DNA of 64,000 bases from Limihaloglobus sulfuriphilus (GTDB lineage Bacteria; Planctomycetota; Phycisphaerae; Sedimentisphaerales; Sedimentisphaeraceae), in assembly GCF_001999965.1 (NCBI RefSeq), contig NZ_CP019646.1:2914001-2978000 (forward strand), given 5' to 3'. Numbering within the stretch: the stretch's first letter is position 1; the number at the start of each line of letters is the position of its first letter. The position numbers were made by a program, and so were the translations under genes. This document shows, in pieces, positions 52,702 through 61,211 of this stretch. The notes under the pieces are model-generated. The model made no database searches and was not told where the DNA came from. It saw only the letters and a program-made list of their open reading frames with translations.

Positions 52702-53298
52702 CTACTTATCACTATCGGACTGTTTGCTGAATTCTTCGTCCATAGCCTGAATTTCCTTTTTGCTTGTATGCCTGTAATCCAGAAACGCCCAGACTATTGC
52801 TGTCAAGGTACTGCCGACAAAAACTATGCCTGACTTGGTATAGCCATTAAAAATCAACACAAACCCGCCTACAGAAAAGACTAAGACTGATATCATCGCA
52901 AACACCTGCCCGGTGAAAAGGCGTCTGTGCATAGTCTTTTGATTGAACTGTATCTCCTGGTGCTGCAATTTCTGTTCATTGATTTGCAGGCTGTGCTTGT
53001 GCTCCAGATCATCCCTTTCCGCCTGCTGACGGTGTTTGAGCTCGGCCTCACTCATCTGAATAATACGTTCAGCAAGCCCCTTTTGGATCTTTTCATATTC
53101 CGCCATAACAGCCGGCGGCGGGATCGGACCTGAAAATTGATGAATCAACTGTGTAGCCTGTATCTGAAAAACAAGCTCTTTCTGGTCCTCCGGCAGACTC
53201 TCAAGCTCTTTAAGGACGCTCTCTACATTTGCAGGAAGGCTTTCCGAATTGTCTGAATCAGCCTTTTTAGCGTTTCTCTGTCGTGTCTTGCGGTTCAT
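52702..53298 (-). CDS. DUF2335 family membrane protein
   Basis: A 198-residue protein. The motif HQFSGPIPPPAVMAEYEKI followed by ERIIQMSEAELKHRQQ is the signature of DUF2335, a family of small predicted membrane proteins often carried in accessory or phage-like regions. A helical, Gln/His-rich stretch (about 85-125) precedes two membrane segments (about 130-175). It overlaps the upstream 110-residue gene by 32 bp, so the pair is probably one unit. Function unknown. Confidence 0.82.
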   Translation of the reverse strand: MNRKTRQRNAKKADSDNSESLPANVESVLKELESLPEDQKELVFQIQATQLIHQFSGPIPPPAVMAEYEKIQKGLAERIIQMSEAELKHRQQAERDDLEHKHSLQINEQKLQHQEIQFNQKTMHRRLFTGQVFAMISVLVFSVGGFVLIFNGYTKSGIVFVGSTLTAIVWAFLDYRHTSKKEIQAMDEEFSKQSDSDK

Positions 53299-53599
53299 TC
53301 AATGACTTTCCACATTGCTGCATGGAATAGCTCAAACTCTCGCCAACACGAGAGAAATCATTGCCTATCGCACCCCAGAGCCCTTTATCACGGGCGGCAA
53401 AGAGTGTATCTAACCTTGCACTTTGGTATTTTTTTAGAAGCTCATCAAGCCGCAAACTATTTGAGTTCAGCTGAACAACTGAATTCTGCTGTTTGAATAC
53501 AACCTGTCTGGGAGTTGGGCCAAAGAGGTTGCCAAACACGTTAAGACCTGAGATGAACCCTCTAAAATATTGCTTATTGTCTTTTCGAATATCAAGCAT
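53267..53599 (-). CDS. Hypothetical protein, 110 aa, paired with DUF2335
   Basis: I do not recognise a family. The protein begins MLDIRKDNKQYFRGFISGLN, has LFGPTPRQVVFKQQN and a polar, helical second half (SLRLDELLKKYQSARLDTLF). There is no signal peptide or membrane segment. Its 32-bp overlap with the DUF2335 gene and the ATG at 53599 support a real coding sequence translated with it. Confidence 0.55.
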   Translation of the reverse strand: MLDIRKDNKQYFRGFISGLNVFGNLFGPTPRQVVFKQQNSVVQLNSNSLRLDELLKKYQSARLDTLFAARDKGLWGAIGNDFSRVGESLSYSMQQCGKSLNEPQDTTEKR

Positions 53600-53727
53600 A
53601 ATAAAATATAGATAACAAATATTGTCTATTTGTCAATAATAATAAAGACTTACAAAAGAAAAACATCTTTTTGCGGTTAAATGCTTTATAGCAACTTTAT
53701 AAAATCAAGACCAATTTTCCATTGCTT

Positions 53728-53757
53728 TTGAACTATATCACTGTTTAATAGTATAGC
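53728..53757 (+). promoter_or_regulatory. Possible promoter of the ABC-2 permease gene
   Basis: TTGAAC (53728-53733), 18-bp spacer, TATAGC (53752-53757), about 60 bp before the permease start. The match is moderate in a very AT-rich region and may be chance. Confidence 0.3.
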
Positions 53758-53817
53758 AAAATAATTTATTTTGTGCAGCATTTTTATTAACTAACTTACC
53801 TTTATTAAAAGGAAATT

Positions 53818-54786
53818 ATGATACCTGCAAAAATAACGGCTATAGCCGCCAATACTTTTAAGGAAACGATACGTCAGCCGATTTTCGGCATTATAGTATT
53901 TCTGGGAATACTGATATTTATATTCAGCCCGTCAATAACTATGTACTCAATCGACGACGACAACAAACTCCTGCGGGAGTTAGGCTTTTCTACGCTGTTT
54001 CTGGCAGGGTTGTTCATAGCTGTTTTCTCCTCTACCGGAGCAATCGTGGAGGAGCTTGAAAACAAAACAGTTATGACAGTTTTAACCAAACCGATACCCC
54101 GCTGGGGATTTATCCTGGGCAAATTTCTCGGGCTGGTGCTGGCGGTGGCTATCGCACACTACATACTCACAGTCGCGATGATGTTTGTCCAGCGGCACGG
54201 CGTGATGTCAACGGCCTCGGACGAGCTGGACTGGACTGTCATAACAGCAGGAATAATAACCATTTGCGTATCAATTCTGCTGGCAACGCTGATGAACTAC
54301 ATCTCTGACTGGAGCTTTATCGCCTCGTCGATGATTTTCATGGCCGCCCTGGCAACGGTATTTCTGGGGATACTTTTCTTTATAGACCGCCACTGGCAGG
54401 TAAATATCCAGGAAAACGGACTGCACGCCTTTGATGCGTACAGCTCAATACTGCTGTTTCTGGCGGTAACTATCATGGTCGCCGCGGCGGTGCTGTTCTC
54501 AACACGGCTCAACCTGGTCGGAACGCTGCTGATGTGTATAGCCGTATTTCTCTTAGGGCTTATAAGTGATTATATCTTCGGCAGATACGCAGATACCTAC
54601 CTCTGGGCAAAGCTCGGCCGCCTGCTCGTTCCAAACTTCCAGGTATTCTGGATTAGCGACGCGATATACCAGGAAAGCAAAATAACCGTAAGCTATATAT
54701 GGAAAGCTCTCAGCTATGCCGCCTGTTATACCGCGGGCATTCTGGCACTGGCGGGCGCTGCATTCCAGAACCGCCAGATGAGCTGA
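53818..54786 (+). CDS. ABC-2 type permease without adjacent ATPase
   Basis: A 322-residue permease with six or seven membrane segments. The cytoplasmic segment ELENKTVMTVLTKPIPRWGF followed by ILGKFLGLVLA is the ABC-2 coupling region and closely resembles that of the permease at 43252, so the two are relatives. ATG 53818 has AAAGGA upstream. No ATP-binding gene lies next to it; the ATPase may be encoded elsewhere, perhaps the one at 44618. Substrate unknown. Confidence 0.82.
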   Translation: MIPAKITAIAANTFKETIRQPIFGIIVFLGILIFIFSPSITMYSIDDDNKLLRELGFSTLFLAGLFIAVFSSTGAIVEELENKTVMTVLTKPIPRWGFILGKFLGLVLAVAIAHYILTVAMMFVQRHGVMSTASDELDWTVITAGIITICVSILLATLMNYISDWSFIASSMIFMAALATVFLGILFFIDRHWQVNIQENGLHAFDAYSSILLFLAVTIMVAAAVLFSTRLNLVGTLLMCIAVFLLGLISDYIFGRYADTYLWAKLGRLLVPNFQVFWISDAIYQESKITVSYIWKALSYAACYTAGILALAGAAFQNRQMS

Positions 54787-54868
54787 CAAAATAAGAAGCT
54801 AAAAATGCTGTTTTCTGATATTACTGATATAAACATCTCGATTACTAATCTATAACTCGGTCCGCTCT

Positions 54869-55720
54869 ATGATTGCATTGCTATTTGTATCGTTTGTCTG
54901 GGCGTTTTCGTTCGGCCTCATAAAAGAAGAGCTCAGCGGTGTAAATCCCGAGCTGGCAGGCTTGCTGCGTCTGTGTATATCTCTACTGGTATTTGTCCCG
55001 TTTTTACGGATAAAATCTCTGGGCCCGCGGCTTTGCCTGCGGCTGATGGCTGTCGGAGCGGTGCAGTACGGATTGATGTATGTTACTTATATAAGCTCAT
55101 TTACCTATCTGCAGGCGCATCAGGTGGCAATGATGACGATAACCACGCCTCTGTATGTGGCAATTATCGCGGGTCTGTATCAGAGACAGCTAAACATCAG
55201 GGCCATTGTTGCTGTCATCGGCGCAATCGCAGGGGCACTGATCATAGTTATGCGCAGCTTAACGCCGGCCGATTTCGGTTTGGGCATGATTCTGCTGCAA
55301 ATATCAAACGTCTGTTTTGCCTGGGGACAGGTGTACTACCGAAAACTCGCCGGAGATAACCCCAAAATCAAAACGCGGGAGGTCTTCGCGGTGATATACC
55401 TCGGTGCGGTCATAACGGCTGCCGCCGCGACTGCCTCAAGCCGCGGATTTTCCGGCATAACCGAGCTGAATCTCCGCCAGTGGGCGGTTATCTTTTATCT
55501 CGGAGCGCTTGCCTCGGGATTGTGTTTCTTTCTGTGGAACTGGGCGGCGGTTCGGGTCAGGGTCGGCACACTTGCAGCGGCAAACAACCTCAAAATCCCG
55601 CTGGCAATCACCTGCTCACTGTTATTTTTCGGTGAAACAGTCAATATTCCCCGACTGATTATCGGCGGCGGCATTATCGCGGCAGTTTTTGTATGGAGCT
55701 CAAAAGGAAAGCGAAGATAA
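54869..55720 (+). CDS. EamA/DMT-superfamily transporter
   Basis: A 283-residue protein with ten predicted membrane segments in two homologous halves, the EamA layout. The first half includes FSFGLIKEELSGVNPELAGL and LLRLCISLLVFVPFL; the second ends AAFLWSS-like AAVFVWSSKGKRR. Drug/metabolite transporters of this type export amino acids or other small metabolites. The gene follows the permease by 82 bp on the same strand; no functional link is evident. Confidence 0.87.
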   Translation: MIALLFVSFVWAFSFGLIKEELSGVNPELAGLLRLCISLLVFVPFLRIKSLGPRLCLRLMAVGAVQYGLMYVTYISSFTYLQAHQVAMMTITTPLYVAIIAGLYQRQLNIRAIVAVIGAIAGALIIVMRSLTPADFGLGMILLQISNVCFAWGQVYYRKLAGDNPKIKTREVFAVIYLGAVITAAAATASSRGFSGITELNLRQWAVIFYLGALASGLCFFLWNWAAVRVRVGTLAAANNLKIPLAITCSLLFFGETVNIPRLIIGGGIIAAVFVWSSKGKRR

Positions 55721-55742
55721 AAATGCTGTCTATCTTCCCGGG

Positions 55743-56645
55743 CTAAACAATATCCATAATTGCTATTACGAGATTTACAAAGTTGAAAGCCGCGTGTATC
55801 GCAACCGGATACCTCATCGAACCGGTTTTCTCGTAAGCATATCCAATACCCATAGATAGAACAATAAGCGTCGGCCAGTGAAGCAGCATATCACCGCCGT
55901 GAATCATTGCAAACAGAACTGATGTTATGAATATCGAGAGCCATCTTGAGGGCGTCAGTTTTTGCAGCAGCGTTTGCAGAAATCCTCTGAAAATAATCTC
56001 TTCGGTAACCGGAGCCACATAAACCGCCGAAAAGAATATCGCTATCAAAACCCATGCCGACGGATCTTCGCTCAACGAAGCCAGATAATCGTGCCTGGGC
56101 ATTTGAAAATCTTCGCCCATGATCATCACGCATATCAGGTTAATGGCGTTATAAACGATAATGGTCAGCGGCCAGATAGCCAGGAACATCTTGAGCCCGC
56201 CGATTTCTTCACGCAGTGCCTTTTTCGAATCGAATGTTACACCAAAACCCTTCAGACCGTTGGCGAAAACCTTCTTTGCCAGAAAAAGAGAACATACAAC
56301 GGTAAAGGCCGAAGCAATGGTGCTGCTTATAACTGCCCCGCCGAGCTCTTCGGCAGGTGTCGGCTCGCCGGGCATGAAAAACGCGGCAAATTCCGATATT
56401 GCAAGGGTAAGAAAAGACCACATAAGAAATATCAGCAAAACCGGCCACGGAGTGAGCCTGTTTTCACGCGGCGGAGCGTCTTTGAGTGCCTCTGCTCCGA
56501 AGCGGGTATTTACCAGCCATCTGCTCAGTATGATACAGCCGATACCAAGAACAACCATCAATGCCGCGGATACGACAATAACGATATTCTGAGCCAGGCC
56601 GGCTGTTTCCTCGAAGTAAAATAATTGTCTAATTAATTCTTTCAT
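55743..56645 (-). CDS. CPBP-family intramembrane glutamic endopeptidase
   Basis: A 300-residue membrane protein of the CAAX-protease/Abi family. Active-site residues are visible: the paired Glu215-Glu216 in VTEEIIFRGFLQ and His249 in LFAMIHGGD. Such proteases process prenylated proteins in eukaryotes (Rce1); in bacteria they act in bacteriocin immunity and membrane-protein turnover. It is convergent with the EamA gene (22 bp apart) and divergent from murA. Target unknown. Confidence 0.9.
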   Translation of the reverse strand: MKELIRQLFYFEETAGLAQNIVIVVSAALMVVLGIGCIILSRWLVNTRFGAEALKDAPPRENRLTPWPVLLIFLMWSFLTLAISEFAAFFMPGEPTPAEELGGAVISSTIASAFTVVCSLFLAKKVFANGLKGFGVTFDSKKALREEIGGLKMFLAIWPLTIIVYNAINLICVMIMGEDFQMPRHDYLASLSEDPSAWVLIAIFFSAVYVAPVTEEIIFRGFLQTLLQKLTPSRWLSIFITSVLFAMIHGGDMLLHWPTLIVLSMGIGYAYEKTGSMRYPVAIHAAFNFVNLVIAIMDIV

Positions 56646-56761
56646 CTTGCCAAAACCCGATAAAAACTTAACCTATATCTATATTAAAATGTGAAGCCTT
56701 TTACCACGCTTACATATTACAGAGATTGGTTAAAAATAGCCAGAGTTTTCAAGGAGAATAC

Positions 56762-58042
56762 ATGAATATTTTTGAAATAGACGGCCCGTGCAAGCTAAGC
56801 GGAACTGTCGAGATAAGCGGCGCCAAAAACGCGGCCCTGCCCATAATGGCGGCGGCAGTGCTTGGAAACGGCAAAACCCTCTTAGAGAGTGTGCCCGATA
56901 TCGCCGACATCAGAACGATGTTCGAACTCCTTGATTCAATTGGTGTTAAGTGTAAAAGACTCGAAAACGGCAAGGTAGAGGTCGATGCCTCCAGCATCGA
57001 TAATCCCGTCGGCGATTATGATATAGTTCGGAAAATGCGAGCCAGTTTCTGCATCATAGGCCCGCTGCTTGCCCGCTGCGGCCAGGCCAGGGTATCTCTG
57101 CCCGGCGGCTGCTCGTCGTTCGGACACAGGCCGGTAGATATACATCTCAAGGGGCTTCGGGCTCTCGGCGCGGAAATAAGCATTGAAAACGGCTATGTAA
57201 CCGCCAGAGTTCCCGAGGGCGGGCTTGTCGGCACTGAAATCTTTCTCGGAGGAACAAACGGCCCCACAGTTCTCGGCACTGCCAATGTACTGATGGCGGC
57301 GTCTATGGCAAAGGGCACCACAGTCCTGGAATATGCCGCCTGCGAGCCGGAAATACAGGACATGGCAATATTTATGAAAAAAATGGGAGCAAAAATTTCC
57401 GGTATCGGCACCCAGACGCTGACTGTTGAGGGCGTGGACGAGCTCAAGCCGGTTGAACATAGGATAATCCCAGACAGGATAGAAGCCGGTACCTTTATGG
57501 TCGGTGCGGTCATGACACAAAGCCAGATTACGATCAGCAACTGCTGCCCCGAACATCTTCGGGCACCGATTGACTGCCTTCGCCAGATGGGAACGCGGAT
57601 CTGCGTGGACAAAGACAGCATGGAAGTGAGCCACACGGGCAAAATCCGCCCGGCGCATCTCACCACCCAGCCGTATCCGGGATTCCCGACAGACCTGCAG
57701 GCGCAGTTTATGGCGATGCTTTGTCTGGCCTCGGGTAACAGCTTCATCACCGAAAAAATTTTCCCGGAGAGGTTCAGCCATGTAGCCGAGCTGAACAGGC
57801 TATCGGCTGAGATAAACAAGGTTGGATCGAGTGTGGTAATCTCGGGCAGAGAAACTCTTCTGGGCGCGCCGGTAATGGCATCGGATCTAAGGGCCTCCGC
57901 GGCGCTGGTTCTGGCGGGGCTTGCCGCAGAGGGAAAAACCATAGTAAACCGTGTGTATCACATTGACCGCGGCTACGAAGATATTGTCTCCAAGCTACAG
58001 GCGCTTGGAGCGGCTATAGAACGAAAACACATCGATGACTGA
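56762..58042 (+). CDS. murA: UDP-N-acetylglucosamine 1-carboxyvinyltransferase
   Basis: A 426-residue enzyme for the first committed step of peptidoglycan synthesis, adding enolpyruvate to UDP-GlcNAc. Lys22-Asn23 (SGAKNAALP) bind substrate, and Cys117 in LPGGCSSFGHRPVD is the catalytic, fosfomycin-sensitive Cys. The two-domain inside-out barrel pattern is complete through the C-terminal RVYHIDRGYED. The ATG at 56762 has AAGGAG six bases upstream and is preferred over the TTG at 56726. Presence of MurA fits a planctomycete that makes peptidoglycan. The PHP gene follows 7 bp later. Confidence 0.97.
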   Translation: MNIFEIDGPCKLSGTVEISGAKNAALPIMAAAVLGNGKTLLESVPDIADIRTMFELLDSIGVKCKRLENGKVEVDASSIDNPVGDYDIVRKMRASFCIIGPLLARCGQARVSLPGGCSSFGHRPVDIHLKGLRALGAEISIENGYVTARVPEGGLVGTEIFLGGTNGPTVLGTANVLMAASMAKGTTVLEYAACEPEIQDMAIFMKKMGAKISGIGTQTLTVEGVDELKPVEHRIIPDRIEAGTFMVGAVMTQSQITISNCCPEHLRAPIDCLRQMGTRICVDKDSMEVSHTGKIRPAHLTTQPYPGFPTDLQAQFMAMLCLASGNSFITEKIFPERFSHVAELNRLSAEINKVGSSVVISGRETLLGAPVMASDLRASAALVLAGLAAEGKTIVNRVYHIDRGYEDIVSKLQALGAAIERKHIDD

Positions 58043-58049
58043 TTGACTT

Positions 58050-58886
58050 TTGAGCGGATTTGACAAAGACATACTAAAACAGAACCTCCACACCCATACA
58101 AGCCTGTGCAAACACGCAGAGGGCAGTGTTCGGGATTACTGCGCCGCGGCGCTGAACAGCGGAATAGAAGTGCTTGGCATCAGCGACCATAACCCTATGC
58201 CCGGCGACCGCTGGATATCCATACGTATGTCGCAAGACCAGCTCTGCGGCTATGCCGAAGCCATCGAAGATGCACGCAAAGAATTTGCACCTGAAATGCG
58301 GGTAATTGCCGGCCTGGAATGCGATTACGTGCCTGAATACCTCGATTTTTACCGCCGGAAATTCCTCGATGAGTACGGGTTTGAGTATCTCATCGGCGGA
58401 CTCCACCTGTTCTATCATGCCGGCCAATGGCAGAGCTGCTACCTGGCCCTGGACAGCAGAGCGGCACTGCGGGCATACACCGAGCAGTATGTTGAGATGC
58501 TGGGCAATGATATGTTCGCGTTTGCGGCTCATCCCGACCTGTTCGCTTTCGGCTGGTTTGAGTGGGACAATTATACCATCGGCTGCGCAAGGGAAATACT
58601 CACCGCCGCCCAGGAAAGCGGCAAGCCGCTGGAAATAAACGGCTTCGGAACCATAAAAAACATGGTTGACGATCCCGCCGGCCCGCGGCCGCCATACCCC
58701 CTGCCGCAATTCTGGCAGCTCGCAGCAGAATACGATATCACCGCGGTGATCAATTCAGACGCTCACTCGCCGGACAACATCACCGCAGGCATGACAGACT
58801 GCCTTGATATAGCCCAAAAATACGGCCTCCGCAGGGCAAAACTCGAAGATATGATAAAACCGGCTGACGAACAAAACAGCTTATAA
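58050..58886 (+). CDS. PHP-domain histidinol-phosphatase-like hydrolase
   Basis: A 278-residue metal-dependent phosphoesterase. The PHP motifs are present: HTHTSLCKH (His14, His16, His22), GISDHN, GLECDY and late INSDAH. The closest family is HisK-type histinol-phosphatase (PHP class), which would dephosphorylate L-histidinol phosphate in histidine synthesis, but similar proteins act on other substrates. The start is a TTG at 58050, the only start that keeps the first metal-binding motif. It is probably translated with murA. Confidence 0.85.
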   Translation: MSGFDKDILKQNLHTHTSLCKHAEGSVRDYCAAALNSGIEVLGISDHNPMPGDRWISIRMSQDQLCGYAEAIEDARKEFAPEMRVIAGLECDYVPEYLDFYRRKFLDEYGFEYLIGGLHLFYHAGQWQSCYLALDSRAALRAYTEQYVEMLGNDMFAFAAHPDLFAFGWFEWDNYTIGCAREILTAAQESGKPLEINGFGTIKNMVDDPAGPRPPYPLPQFWQLAAEYDITAVINSDAHSPDNITAGMTDCLDIAQKYGLRRAKLEDMIKPADEQNSL

Positions 58887-59152
58887 CGTTTTCCGCCGCA
58901 TCGGTGAACAAAGCATTGCACCGGCAATAGGCAATTAAACGTATTTCTTTATAAAACATAACCTTAATCACATAAGAACGATGAAACTTGTTTTTGTAAA
59001 TCCATGTATCCCATGAATTTATTCATGTTTTTTATGTTTTATTTTGTATTAGTGCCCTTTATTTATTAAAATATCAGAAGTACAGGAAAAAGACTGATTA
59101 GCTGTTATATTAGCGTTCTGTACATGAAAAACATATTTACATGAGGTGCATC

Positions 59153-61081
59153 ATGCAAAAGTTCGTGAGTGGATTGATTTTGTTGTTTTTAATCACTTCT
59201 TTTTCTTCTAACATTTTCGCGGAGGACCCCGACTACGGAAGCACTTTGGAGACCGCCGAAACTGCTGTCACAGACGGAAGCGCCTATTACGGCGTTTTGA
59301 GCGACAGCAGCGACCAGGACTGGTTCAAGTTCAGCCAGAGCGGCAACAACCTCTACCGGCTGACTCTCCTCAATTCCGAGTATAACTGGAAATATATCCA
59401 TGTTTACATTATAGACGAGTTTGATTTTATCCGTGAGCTGCCCCATATCACTGCGTATAATCAGGGCCAACAGGCACAGTATTTTATCGAATACCCATAC
59501 GACTGCTACATCAAGGTCTCTGGAAACGCCGGTTCGTACAGGATAAATGTTGAGTATCTCGAGACGGTCGAGCCGGATGACTATCAGAACGCCTGCGATG
59601 ACGCGGCAGACCAGATAGTAATAGACGCCGGCCCGCTGGCAGCAACTCTGGACCATACAGACCCCGAATTCTACGATACGGACTGGTTTTATTTCCAGCC
59701 CCAGCCGCTGCACAAGTACCGTATCAAAAAGACTCAGGCGGCTAACTCCAATCTGTGGTTCCAGCTTTACAACGATGCCTGCCAGCAATTGTATGGCAGC
59801 ACCAATGAAATTACATTTATCCCCTGGGACGCGAATGACTATAAGCTCTATCTGCATGGCGACGTGAACCGCTACGGAAACTACTATACCATCGAGATCG
59901 AGGATATAGATTCATATACCGATGATCACCTGAATACTTACGGCGGCGCGACCGCCTACACTCCCGGCAGCGGCGAGCTGTTCTGCAGCATAGATTACGA
60001 AGCCAATGTCGGCAGTGACCTTGACTATCTCACATTTGAGCCGATCGCAAACACACGCTACAGTTTCAAATTGAAAAATTTAGAGTACAGCTGGAAGTAT
60101 CTTAAGGTATATCAGGAAGATGAGTTCGGTATCGCCCAGGAGCTCTGCAACACGTCAGCCTACAACCAGCTAAACGAATGCACGGCGTTTTTTGAGTACG
60201 ACAGAACAGTTTACGTTCGTATGGAAGGAAGTGTCGGCAATTACAGCGTCGAAATAAACCAGCTCGATACGGTAACAGATTCGTATTCTAACTTCTGCCA
60301 AAGCGCTTTCCCAATCCTCATTGACGAGGATATTATCGGAACGCTTGTACACGATGATCCGTATGATGTTGACTGGCTGAGTTTCCAGCCTGTGCCGCTG
60401 CAGAAATACCGTATAACACTTACCCCGGCGTCTAACTCCGGTGTCTGGTTCGCTGTTTATAACGATAACTGCCAGCAAATCTACGGGGCAACAAACGATA
60501 TGACCTTTATCCCCTGGGACGCCGCGGATTATAAAATCTATGTTCATGGTGATGCCAACAGAAAGGGCAACTACTACAGCATCAAGGTCAAACCGCTGGA
60601 GAACGAATTTTACACCGATGACTGGCCCAATACCCGCGAAACCGCGGCAAATCTGCCCAAGGACGGCACCGAGGTTGATGTCGCGTTAGAGTACGAGGCC
60701 AATTTAGGCACCGACGTTGACTGGTTTACCTTCGTAGCCGCTCTGAGCGGAAATTACCATTTCACAATCATGAACCCCGAATACAACTGGGATACGATGC
60801 GGATTTACAGGGTAAACGAAACGAATCAGCTTGTCGAGGTACGGGCCGAGAGTGCCTATAACCAGCTCAAGGAGTTTGATGTTGCCCTGACTGAAGGTAC
60901 CCACTTTGTTCGTATGGAAGGCAGCGTCGGCGGCTGTGTCATTACCCTGCAGTCACCCGAGCCGCGATGCGGCGATCTCGACCACCCATACCCGACGGCG
61001 GACGCCAACAGAGACTGTGTGGTTGATATGCACGACATAGCCGAGATGGCACTGCAGTGGCTTACAGATGTTCGTCCATAG
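59153..61081 (+). CDS. Secreted PPC-type repeat protein with dockerin-like tail, copy 1
   Basis: A 642-residue exported protein (signal peptide about 1-22, ending NIFAEDPD). The body has five modules of about 110-120 residues built around DxDWFxF and NxYxI strands, in two alternating forms (one with NSEYNWKYI and DEF, the other with QPLHKYRI and WFQLYND). They resemble bacterial pre-peptidase C-terminal (PPC/DVUA0089) domains, often found on secreted enzymes. The end, RCGDLDHPYPTADANRDCVV then DMHDIAEMALQW, is a dockerin-like calcium-binding segment typical of this planctomycete group. No catalytic domain is seen. I start at ATG 59153, with GAGG seven bases upstream. Probably a cell-surface or matrix protein. 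Confidence 0.8.
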   Translation: MQKFVSGLILLFLITSFSSNIFAEDPDYGSTLETAETAVTDGSAYYGVLSDSSDQDWFKFSQSGNNLYRLTLLNSEYNWKYIHVYIIDEFDFIRELPHITAYNQGQQAQYFIEYPYDCYIKVSGNAGSYRINVEYLETVEPDDYQNACDDAADQIVIDAGPLAATLDHTDPEFYDTDWFYFQPQPLHKYRIKKTQAANSNLWFQLYNDACQQLYGSTNEITFIPWDANDYKLYLHGDVNRYGNYYTIEIEDIDSYTDDHLNTYGGATAYTPGSGELFCSIDYEANVGSDLDYLTFEPIANTRYSFKLKNLEYSWKYLKVYQEDEFGIAQELCNTSAYNQLNECTAFFEYDRTVYVRMEGSVGNYSVEINQLDTVTDSYSNFCQSAFPILIDEDIIGTLVHDDPYDVDWLSFQPVPLQKYRITLTPASNSGVWFAVYNDNCQQIYGATNDMTFIPWDAADYKIYVHGDANRKGNYYSIKVKPLENEFYTDDWPNTRETAANLPKDGTEVDVALEYEANLGTDVDWFTFVAALSGNYHFTIMNPEYNWDTMRIYRVNETNQLVEVRAESAYNQLKEFDVALTEGTHFVRMEGSVGGCVITLQSPEPRCGDLDHPYPTADANRDCVVDMHDIAEMALQWLTDVRP

Positions 61082-61125
61082 TGAAAATTGAATAGAAACG
61101 AATAATCAGCAGCGGTTTTAAGTAT

Positions 61126-61166
61126 AACGGCGGAAGCAATAAAACCAAAGATTTGCTTCTGCCGTT
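61126..61166 (+). other. Nested hairpin between the tandem PPC genes
   Basis: AACGGCGGAAGCAA (61126-61139) pairs with TTGCTTCTGCCGTT (61153-61166), 13 Watson-Crick pairs and one G-U, loop 13. A looser outer arm (AATCAGC..CGG with CCGCTGATT) extends it. There is no T run after it, so it may stabilise mRNA or partly uncouple the two genes rather than end transcription. Confidence 0.6.
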
Positions 61167-61211
61167 AGGCCGCTGATTTATAAGTAGGTTCTTTTTAGAG
61201 AGGGCTAAAAA

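Noticed and set aside
56936-57781. 281-codon minus-strand ORF within murA
   Set aside because: Complete overlap with conserved murA codons; no start context or motif.
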